Part shown: piece after piece, positions 33,166 to 58,600 of the stretch
Numbering within the stretch: the first letter of the stretch is position 1
Layout: each line of letters starts with the position of its first letter
Origin: Nematostella vectensis
Taxonomy: Eukaryota; Cnidaria; Anthozoa; Actiniaria; Edwardsiidae
DNA: 64,000 bases
Direction: 5' to 3'
Assembly (NCBI RefSeq): GCF_932526225.1
Contig: NC_064044.1
Coordinates: forward strand, 6,908,747 to 6,972,746
The notes under the pieces: generated by a model
The model's database searches: none
The model's input: the letters and a program-made list of their open reading frames with translations, nothing else
Told to the model about the DNA's origin: nothing
Made by a program: the position numbers and the translations under genes

Positions 33166-33618
33166 AGTAACTGCACAGGCTTACCAACCTCTCAATCAGT
33201 CTCGAGTCAATCCCATTAACTAGCTAGAATATTTTCACGATTGATCACCTCCTGTAATTGTCCTATAATTGTCTTATATTCTTCCCTGCTAGCAGAGGCC
33301 TCTTTTCTCTGTACTTCGCTTGGCTGGCGTTCGCCCAGCGAAATACAAAGATAAGAGGCCTCTGTTAGCAGGGAACTTATATTCTAGAATAAAGGTCACA
33401 ATAAACTCTCGTTGCTTTTTAAACGCGGAATCCCTCAACTGCTTAAAACGTTAGAAATTACGCTTATTCTGAATAAATACACAAAGCAACGAGAGTTTAC
33501 TGTGACCTTCATTCTAGAATATAAGACAATTACAGGAGGTGATCAATCGTGAAAATATTCGAGCTAGTTACAGGGATTGACTGGAGACTGATTGAGAGGT
33601 TGGTAAGCCTGTGGTAAC
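33166..33618. mobile_element. Long foldback element (MITE), interrupted by a second element
   Basis: The arms are long and close to perfect. Left: CACAGGCTTACCAACCTCTC through AATATTTTCACGATTGATCA and TCTAGAATAAAGGTCACA to CTCTCGTTGCTT (about 33418). Right: AAGCAACGAGAGTTTACTGT (about 33484) to GGTTGGTAAGCCTGTG. Only about 65 bp lie between the arms. The left arm is split by the 94-bp insertion at 33282-33375 and carries an 11-bp partial duplication (TCCTATAATTG). Confidence 0.92.
33282..33375. mobile_element. Nested 94-bp element with 9-bp target duplication
   Basis: Termini TTCCCTGCTAGCAGAGGCCT... and ...AGGCCTCTGTTAGCAGGGAA form ~23-bp inverted repeats with one mismatch. CTTATATTC directly flanks both ends (33273-33281 and 33376-33384), a perfect 9-bp target duplication inside the foldback arm. 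The intact right arm of the host element shows the empty site. A GCTTGGCTGGC...GCCCAGCG stem lies inside. Nine-base duplications suit Mutator-like transposases. Confidence 0.92.
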
Positions 33619-34299
33619 TGCCAGCTATTCATTTGAGGAAGGCTCGCGATGATGGGTGCATCAATCTAGATCTTTTTAACAAAAAGTTGGAGACCAATCT
33701 ATTTGTGAAACATGTTAAAGGAAAAAAATAATGTCTCTCAAAACGCGGACCGCGTTATTATTATTACATTTATGGATGACATGGTTTATTACATCTATGA
33801 GAGATGTGTTCTTACATGTATAGATAAACAGGATGCGTCAGATTTTATAAAAGTCGTTATAGCGCGTGAGACTCCACACTTCAAATCGCAGATTTATAAT
33901 TTTTGGGCGCTATATTTATAGATTCAAGACCCCCACATCCATTGAAAATATGCCAAGGAAAATATGAACTCTAGAATCTGAAATGCTCTTAAGAAATTTG
34001 AGAGTAGCTTACGAGAAGTATATTCACAGTATTTTCTAAAACCTAAGATAACAAAGGATCTTGGAATGCGTGAATTACAATGTAGCTTGGTTTTAATTGT
34101 CCTGGGCACAAAAAAATGCCATATGCACGTGAGTGTCTGGACAAAGAAGAACAAACGCTAAAGTTATCAAAGTAGACCATAGGTCGTAGTGTGCTTTACA
34201 TGATGACGACAACATTACATTACTATAGCAACACACCCATTTCCAAGAGACGGAAGCAAGTAAAAAAAAACCGACTTTTAGTGTATATCTCAGCGAGCT
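33619..34299. other. Unassigned; 69-codon ORF of unknown meaning
   Basis: An ATG-started 69-codon frame at 33712-33921 (MLKEKNNVSQNADRVIII...) is not recognisable and has no supporting signals. Otherwise AT-rich. Confidence 0.4.
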
Positions 34300-34522
34300 G
34301 TGCGTGGCGTAACCGACTAAGACAGGCCTGGGATCCTGGCTATCGGCCCCAGTGTGCTGGGGCCGAAATCTCCAGCTCAGCCGTAAAGCTCATGCTGCCA
34401 TACAGTAGCGTATGTCTGGAAGTATGGTCTATTTTTTCTCATTTTACCTGATCTGGACGAGGTTCGATTCTCGGCCATGTCCTCGAATTGTTTGTTTTTT
34501 TTTTCTTTTTTTTTTTTTTTGA
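34300..34522 (+). mobile_element. SINE-like element with Pol III boxes and T-rich end
   Basis: CGAGGTTCGATTCTCGG (34458-34474) is a perfect T-arm/B box. TAGCGTATGTCTGG (about 34405) and TGGCGTAACCGAC (about 34305) resemble A boxes. A strong hairpin CGGCCCCAG-TGTG-CTGGGGCCG lies between. The element ends in a long T/TC tract, which would stop Pol III. A complete tRNA cloverleaf cannot be drawn, so a tRNA-derived SINE is preferred. Confidence 0.42.
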
Positions 34523-35002
34523 AATACCAACTAACATGAAACAATAATGGTTGAGACCATGCTTGAAAAACTATACTGATACCAGAAAAGCCCAAAATTT
34601 ATAAACGATGTGACAGGAATATCAACGGTATATCGACAAAAAGATGTGTGTCGTGTAAAGTTCGTGACGTCATGTCCACCTGATGCGCGCGCAGTGCGTT
34701 TACACAGCCTACCCAACCCATGTAAGAACTTTAAGCGCGCGCAAGAGAACTCGACAACACTCCTTGTTGCTGTTTTGGGATTTGTAGTTCAACTTGGAAA
34801 TGGGCTTAAAGATTTATGCTCTAACGTCATACAAATTTTAAATTCGTTGTTGAATAAAAAAACAAGTGTGAAAACTAATTAGCTCTAATTTAAAAAAAAT
34901 GATCTAATTATGTTTGTTCACGAAAGAGTAATTAGCAGTTAATTAAGGCCCCACGAATTCATACAGAGTTCGACTATCAAAGTCAACAGAATTCACGCAA
35001 AA

Positions 35003-35022
35003 ATGTCTTCTGAACGTCCTCC

Positions 35023-35026
<4 letters not shown>
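35003..35026 (+). promoter_or_regulatory. Upstream ORF overlapping the main start codon
   Basis: ATG at 35003 opens a 7-codon reading frame whose TGA overlaps the main ATG (ATGA at 35023-35026). Such an arrangement usually couples or lowers main-frame initiation. Whether the mRNA includes it is not known. Confidence 0.55.
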
Positions 35027-51093
<16,067 letters not shown>

Positions 51094-51724
51094 AGAAAAG
51101 CTGGTAAAAGAGACCTCAGCTGATCATTTCTTCCTAGATTTATATCTAAAATAATGGAATTGCAGGCAATTTTCAGCTTGAAACTTGTTACACTCTAAGA
51201 ACGTCTAATTTTCAGGGCTGGTCCCTTCATATTATCATCGCTTTTTTTAGCATTTCAAGTCTTGATATTTGTTGCGCTGGAAATCGCAAACAACGTTCCA
51301 AATAACGCAAAGTACTCGTTCTAATTCCATTTTTTCCGCGTGCAGAATATGGAGTGTTTGGCAGCTTACCCATGAACACTTGCAGGCTCATGTCCCAGAG
51401 AAGATCCAAACCCGTGCTCATTTGTCAGTGAATAGGGGACTTGCGCTAAGAGATCACATGACCTTTTGGGTGGCAAATTCAAGCCAAAATGGAAACAAAT
51501 GAATGCGCCCGTCATGCCAGACAAAGAAGGAAAAATAAAATCTGTAAATGAAAATAAACCCTTTGTGAAAAAAAAAATTCTGGCTGATTCGTATGTGCGT
51601 ACGTCACGTGATATCTTAGCGCAAGTCCCCTATTACATATGGTCCCCGCTTTGCATTTTTCCCTGTAGGCACTGTGGTATTCTGAGTAAGCAGGGAAACT
51701 ATCATATCAATCAAAGGCTTACGC
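51094..51724. other. 3' flank of the triplicated gene
   Basis: TTTTGGGTGGCAAATTCAAG (about 51465) also occurs at about 32393, so a dispersed repeat passes through here. No gene recognised. Confidence 0.5.
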
Positions 51725-51876
51725 ATCCTCGGGGACCCAGGGCGCAGCGGAGATCGAGCACACAGGGAGCGTGGCGAGAGAAAGAAACAGGCTGAACGAC
51801 GTCTTTCAGCCTGTTTCTTTCTCGCGCCACGCTCCCTGTGTGCTCGATCTCCGCGACGCCTTGGGTCCCCGAGGAT
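51725..51876. mobile_element. Near-perfect palindromic foldback element
   Basis: ATCCTCGGGGACCCAGGGCG... runs through GGAGATCGAGCACACAGGGA to AACAGGCTGAA, then about a dozen bases, then the complementary arm TTCAGCCTGTTTCTTTCTCG ending GGGTCCCCGAGGAT. Arms are about 70 bp with a handful of mismatches. Non-coding. Confidence 0.92.
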
Positions 51877-52980
51877 GGGGGTACGAGTAGCTACTCCGGA
51901 CCAGCGAGCTACCAGTTGCTCAGCGGTCATACCATTTATTCGTATATTCATGAGATCTGATCGGACAGGGCCTCGTTCGCATGAATGCTTTTAGCTATGA
52001 CAACGGCCCACGCTTTCACTTAATAGCGGTGAACTCACAAAAATAGCACTGTTCAAAACATCGATTCTTATGACCTTTAAAAGTACTAGGAAGCAGCTTT
52101 TTTAACCAAGCCGCATAAAATAGGCAATGAAATTTTGAGAGATGTTAATCAACCTTTCCAAAAAGGATTTAAACCCAAAAAATATTTTGCGCTGTTTCTG
52201 AGTGTGAACCATCATTATAAAATAGATCTAATAATAACAATTTCACACTTTTTTGTAAAAGGAAAATTGGCTTTCTACATTCAAACTGCTCCACCAAACA
52301 TTTCATCCTTCAAGTTTGGTTGCCTGGTTATTTTTTTATCATTAGATAGTATGAAAAAGAAAAAGAAACTCTTTTGTGTTGTTTTGTTTTGGTGTTTCGT
52401 GTTGTTTCTGTGTTTTGTTTTATTAGAACTGCAAACTTTTGGACATTTGACTCGAAAATCTTCCCAACCTTCCATCCACCCGTTTGCTTTTGTGATTTTG
52501 AAAGAAAATAACCAACGAAACGTTCCGCGTAGACAAAGCCGTGTTCTAAACAGAGGGAACCTGTTTTGCGGGTGGACACAGACCTTTGTTCTCGCTACGC
52601 AACTCACGGGTTCACGGCGAAGCAAGAAAGATTTATCCGCGTCGCAAGGTTCATAGCGTTTGGCCAGGCATAAATCAGATCAAAGTATCTGATCGAAAAG
52701 GTGATGGAAAATGCTTTGGTATGCTATTTTCAAATGGAACAATTTCGTTATTTGTAATAGTGTCGTTCAGTCGACAAATCGACCCGTCAAACATTTCACT
52801 AGTCAGAAATTTTATAGTTTCACCCTTTCAGTAAAGACTTTAAAATGTAATTTTTCAAATCTACTCAAAAATCTGTACGCAGTATGATTTTATTAGTTGG
52901 GAAATAATGTTATTGCTTTATAGGATTGTAGCTGCTTTCTATTGCATTTCCTTTTCTGGTAGAGAATTCTTTCACATGTA
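51877..52980. other. AT-rich spacer; ORFs not convincing
   Basis: A 173-codon frame at 52135-52656 lacks an ATG at its start and has no recognisable domain. Nothing else supported. Confidence 0.45.
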
Positions 52981-52988
52981 TTCAATGG

Positions 52989-55412
52989 TAGGCTCTTACC
53001 TAAAGTGCTAGCACTTTTTTTGGCATTATTTGGCTTCGCGAGCACTTTTTTTTACATTTTTTCCCAAAAAGCACTGCTAGCATTTTTTCTTATTATCGAC
53101 TGATTATTTATATAATTTCGCGTTAATCGGCACTCTCTGACTTCACATATGTCGTCCAAAGCCGCAATTTGCATTCGTTTTCGTCAAAGGAGTCGAGGAG
53201 GCTGGGGAATATGTTTGATAGGTCAGCGGTTGCCTTCTAGAACCCGGTCCTTCTCGTCAGTCCTCCTCGTGACTCGTTCCAAGATGGCGTCATTCACTAT
53301 ACTGGAAGTCAGCCAAGCAAGGCAGAGATAGCTCGAGAGCGTACTCTGCCATCAATCAGTGGAAAAAACAAAACTAGGGGGAACTGTGATGTAAAGAACA
53401 TAAGCATACATGATCGGATTCAGCAATATCCAGGAGAGGAGCTAACAATCAAAGACGGGAAGTTGTTTTGTCTGGCATGCCGCGAAATAGTGTCTTCGAA
53501 GAATAGTATTCTAACTACACACTTGGCTTCAAAGAAACATGGAAATGGTAAGAGAAACTGAAGAAGTCTAAGTTGAAGGATCAGACTATTACGGAGGCTT
53601 TTAGAGCGGCGGACATGACGCAGAAAGACAGCACTCTACCAATGTCTGAACGGGCCTACCGACTCGAAGTGGGCGAGGAGTTTCTAAAGGCTGGCATCCC
53701 ACTTGGGAAAATCGATAAGCTACGCTCCCTCTTAGAAAAGGATGGCCAACGTCTCACAGCAAGTGCTCATCTTGGTCAGTACATTTCAATTGTTCTCAAG
53801 CAGGAAGTCGAAAGGATAAAAAATGAACTGACTTTGCCTGGCCAGACTGCCATGACAAGAGATGTTTCGATGATCTTTGACGGAAGTAAACGACAAGGAG
53901 AAGCAATTGCTGTCATCCTGCGTTTCCTTGACGAGAATTGGTCGATTATTCAACGTCTCGTCAAAATTGATATATGTTCCAAGTCAGTGAATGCGGATGA
54001 TCTTGCACAAGTTCTTAATCAGTGCCTATCAGTTGATTATGGTGTCAAGGCCAATTCGTTACTCGCAGCCATGAGAGATGGGGCAAGTGTGAACCAGGCA
54101 GCGTTGGATAGGATTGCATTTATCTTTCCTAAGCTGCTCAACGTTGTGTGTTTCTCACACACGCTTGACAATGTTGGGAATCATCTTGTCATTCCAACTC
54201 TTCTAGAGTTCGGTAGCGTGTGGCTTCGCCTGTTCCGCCATAGTTACAAGGCAAAGCTGTTGTGGATAGATCTGACTGGGCAAAAACCGAGATCATACAG
54301 TGAGACCAGATGGTGGTCAAAGAGGGAAGTCTACAAACAAATATTATTGCAGTTTGGAGATATTGAGGGATTCTTGATAGAAGCAGAAGCCGCTAATATT
54401 GGTCCACAGTTACTCCCTCAACTCCAGGCAATACTTTCCGATCCTGAGCGAGTGATCAACCTGAAGCTCGAGCTCGCCATCACCATCGATGTTGGGGAGC
54501 ACTTTGTAGAAGCGACCTATTTCTTGGAAGCTGATGCCCCTCTCGTGTTCTAGTGTTATGAGAAACTCCATGCTGTTGCCCAAGCCTGCCAAGCCCCTCA
54601 CTTTCCAAACGTGCGTGCAGTCGCAGCAGCAATCGCTGAAGAAAATCCTGCCCAAAACGTAGAAGCCCTCGTACAGCAGGCAAAGGCATGTGTTCAACCA
54701 GCCATAGATTGGTTTCTGAGAAAGTTCAATGTCCAACTATACAACACGTTCAAGGCTGCGAGGTATATGTGTCCGGTCAGCGTCCAGTGGCTGAAGCCAA
54801 CTCAGCACTCAGTAGAGGCCTTGCGAATCTTCCCTTTTCTCAAAGATGATTGCATTATAAACGGCCTAAAAGCTGAACTACCTTCTTACTTAGCTGCCAC
54901 TGCAGATGTGGTAATCAACACGGAAGAGCGAAAGGTAAAATGGTGGCACGACCACAAGGAACAGCTCCCTCACTGGGCTTCTGCAGTGAAGAAAGTGCTG
55001 TTGGTGCAGCCATCCTCGGCTGCAGCAGAAAGGGTATTCTCTGTTCTCAATTCCGCATTCAACGACCAACAGGAGCATGCCTTAGTTGACTATCTGCAAG
55101 CAAGTGTGATGACCCAGTACAACAAGCGATGACTAACTTCTAAAATGGGTAATGATGACCCAATGACAAGCGTGTGTTGGACCTAAATGGAAAAAACATT
55201 GATCGTTAAATTTTGATGTTAAAACATGTGAGCGAAAATCTGAAAATGTAATGTTCTATATGATTAAAAAAAAGTCTGAAAAAATGAGCATTTCTTTTAA
55301 TCCACAAGCATTTAAAAAAAAAATAGCATTATTTTAGCACTTTTTTGGCAAAAAACAAGCACTGCTTTTAGCATTTAATGCTTTTTTAACGAGCACTTTC
55401 GGTAAGAGCCTA
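52989..55412 (+). mobile_element. hAT transposon, complete ends with perfect 8-bp target duplication
   Basis: TTCAATGG flanks both sides (52981-52988 and 55413-55420), the 8-bp signature of hAT. The terminal inverted repeats are TAGGCTCTTACC / GGTAAGAGCCTA, extended by AAAGTGCT. Subterminal AGCACTTTTTTTGGCA-type repeats occur at both ends. The single gene inside encodes a BED-finger transposase with a few lesions. Confidence 0.96.
53402..55132 (+). pseudogene. hAT transposase with BED-type zinc finger, lightly degraded
   Basis: A zinc-finger segment at about 53440-53550 (RIQQYPGEELTIKDGKLFC, then CLAC...H...SKKH) resembles the BED fingers of CGGBP1-like hAT proteins. It is in a different frame from the next block: a one-base loss near 53548 breaks the frame. 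The body (53573-54550) then runs to a single in-frame TAG (54551-54553), and the same frame continues to 55132. The C-terminal part holds the hAT dimerisation signature (LPHWASAVKKVLLVQPSSAA followed by AERVFSVLNSAF). Only two disabling lesions were noticed, so it died recently. In a living copy the protein would bind the ends and cut and paste the element. Confidence 0.9.
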
Positions 55413-55420
55413 TTCAATGG

Positions 55421-55613
55421 CCTTCAATATTTAGAAAAGTGAAAAAACTAATGTTAAATGATGTCATTGTGATTCTCTCTTTAGAAAGTCATTTCATTTT
55501 CAACATTTAGAAAACGATTTCAACATTGATTGTCCCTCTCGTGGAAGATTCCTGCAGCAATGAGTCGATTAATAACAATCTTTCTCCAAACTTTTTGGTT
55601 TTCTAGTAGAGTC
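55421..55613. other. Upstream region of the ShKT-SEA gene
   Basis: TTTTTGGTTTTCTAG (ending 55606) is a good 3' splice site eight bases before the ATG at 55614, so a 5'UTR intron is likely. An in-frame ATG at 55560 would otherwise add 18 residues. Confidence 0.5.
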
Positions 55614-58600
55614 ATGCAGCGTGCAACCGCTGTCCTCTTGTACCTTGCCTGTACCGCGGCTGTGACGTCGACTGTAGGTAAGTTCGGTGTACTAGTGCAT
55701 TACAAGCTTGTGTGTTCGTATTCCCTATCCAATGAAACATTTGCTGTGATAAAGTGCCATAATTTGGAGTGAAGTAGACACAGTGAAACGCTTTTAACCA
55801 GGATGCATTTTTCACAATACTGCCCTCATTACAGGGTTGTACTCAAAAACTATCTAAATATTTTCTTTTTATGAAGCGGGCGATTCATAAGTGAATTATT
55901 GGATTCTTCTACTTCAATCCATAGCTTTGACTAGGACAGCTATTTATTGCATTTTATAGAAAATAATACAATGAGTTGAAAACGAACGTTGGTCATGTGA
56001 CAGAAGAAATGTTTTTTTTGGAAATTAAAAAACTTATTTCAGATTCCATAATACTAAACTATGGACTATGCGTTAAATACGATAGGAAATAAAATAATTG
56101 TTGCGATATTAAAAAAGATGTGACGGCGTTTTTCCTTTTCAGAGGGGTCTTGTAGGGACCAATACCGAACCTGTCCAGGGTGGGGTGCGTCGGGGTATTG
56201 TGATAAGCCGTTTTACAAGTCATTTATGAAGCTGATGTGCGCCTACACGTGTGACACTTGTGATGGTAAGTATAACTTTTCAACAACAACAAAAGTTTTG
56301 AAGAATCACGTAAATAATTTTCTACATGGCCGCGCCAGATTTACAGTTTGAAATCAAGACTTCACAAATTACGGTCAGAATTTCCCTGAATCACGTGGCG
56401 AAACCCCTTCGCCCCCTGCTTGGATGGTATCGCGATGTTCAAACGAATCACTTAGTTTGTGCTGAGGAATGCAAGAGATAATTGCATTCCGCAATCCCAC
56501 GCAAGATAAGACTTACACACTTGTAAAGTCAAAATAATTGTGTTTTTGTTTCTGCTTACATATATCATACTCCCAACGTTATTTTAATATTGCCAATCAT
56601 TATCCAACGGATTAACTCTGAAACCCCTTATCAATCGACGCCGGAACGTAATCGATAACATTTCCAATTGATACGCAATGTTTTAGTTATCGAAGAACCA
56701 AAACCACGAAAAGACGAAAGTTTAACAACTTCTGCGCTTGGAGAAGACGACAAAACAACCAATCAGGAGGGGGCTCCAGTGTTATCCAGCCAATCAGAAC
56801 AGAGCACCTCAGGTGAAAAGCAAAATAGCCAATCACAGGTACAAGGGGAATCCACCAATGATAACGAAGAGAATGAAAGGAACGATAACGGGTCTCAATC
56901 CGGAGAAGAGGCTACTGAGCAAGAAAAGGCAAAATCAGGTATGGCAAAGTGGCAAGATAATCATCATATTGTGGGGAACAAGAGTGTAAAGCGTAGGACC
57001 GCTGAAACGAGGGGCTCTTTTCATTATACCCCCTCCCCCTATTTTTTTCGCACGCTTCGCTTCCGTTGTGCCCTCGTTTTATGATTACTTATTTTTCCAT
57101 TCGACACGGTATATCTTTGATACTCGTCCGTTGTTGTTGGACATGATTTACAATTTGGGGAGTGCAGTGAACCTCTATACAACAGACTTCCATTAAACAG
57201 ACGTATAGTCATTGGTACAGTGTAACCTCTGTACAACGGACATCCTCAGTACCGAAAAATTGATAAAAAGATTTAATGTGAAGGTATTATTTGTAGGCAT
57301 TGACTTAAGATTTTGATATCGGGACAAGAAAAAGTGTCCGTTGTCTAAAAGTGTTCACCTTATTAAGGTCTGTTTTATGGAAGGTTCCACTGTATGTTGT
57401 GAAAGTGTCCACTTAATTAAGGTTCGTGTCATAGAGGTTCCACCGCACGTTTTCCTTTCGCCAGATGACGCCGGGGGGTCTGCCAACGAGGACATTATGA
57501 CCGGAGCAGCTTCCAGTCAGCCTGTGGCGGGAAGGAAAGAAAAGCCTCAACTTAATGTCGAGGCTCTTACAGATCACACCCAGTCTCCCGCAGTACCGCA
57601 AGATGGTGACGACACTTCCGCGTCCGGATCCAGCCAATCGGCTGGCGCTCGAGATATAGTCCTACACGAAGACTACGATGACGAAGTGAATCCGCGATCA
57701 GAAATCAGTAGTCCTTCCCAAAAAACACAGGCGCAGACAGGAGCAATTTCGCCGGAAGAGGTGTCAAGCCTTGAGGACGACGACTCTACTGATGGAGATG
57801 CCAAACCTAATAGCGTTACTTCCGGTTCAGGTCACGCAGCTCATGATGAGATGAAAGACATTGCTGGTGACGTCACTTCCGGATCAAAAATTTTCGAAAC
57901 GAATATAGGAGAGGATATCACTTCCGGTTGCTCGTCTGGGTTTGGCTGCTCTTCCGGTAATGACGACACAGGCCGCTCTGAGGGAGGGGAGGGTGGATTA
58001 CCTATAATGTCGCGCTCTAGTATTGCAAGGCCGACATCCAAGGTAGAAACTGTCGTTGCAGCTTCCGGTTCCGGTAAAGAAAGCACCGGAAATGACGTTA
58101 ACGAGAAAACAGCACAGACAGCCCCCACTAACCCAGTTGAAGTTGCTGCAACAAAATCATCCTCTAACTATGCCTCTGGTAGTTCCGGATCCGGAAGTGA
58201 CGCCACGGAAAACACAGGAAACAATGATGTTAAAACCTCTGCTCCTTTAGAAAACGTCGTGAAAATCAAGGTTCATTCGCCAACTCCAGGGTTTGGAATC
58301 ACGAAGCTAAAACACAGCACAGCCAAGTTAAGTTACAAGACCTGGAATAAATCTGGTAAAAAGGTCGAGACGGAAGGGGCGGGGATAGATGGGGACGACG
58401 AGTTCGAGGATGAGGCTACGACGTATAGTATACATAGTGAACAAGCACCTTCCGGTTCCGGTGAGGTAGACAAAGATCGATCGGAAAAACAGCCTGTGGT
58501 ATCAACTGTCTCAACAAACGCGGCAGCTTCGGAAACTGTAGAGGATACTAAAGAAACAAAATCAAAGCCTCTTGCTAAGATAGATCACAAAATTGAGGAC

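Noticed and set aside
52135-52656. 173-codon frame
   Set aside because: No ATG at the start, biased toward Lys/Phe from A/T runs, no domain.
56143-56265. Stand-alone ShK-type channel toxin
   Set aside because: The exon is flanked by phase-1 introns that join it to a long acidic region and a SEA domain, and no clear Lys-Tyr dyad is seen; a matrix protein fits better.
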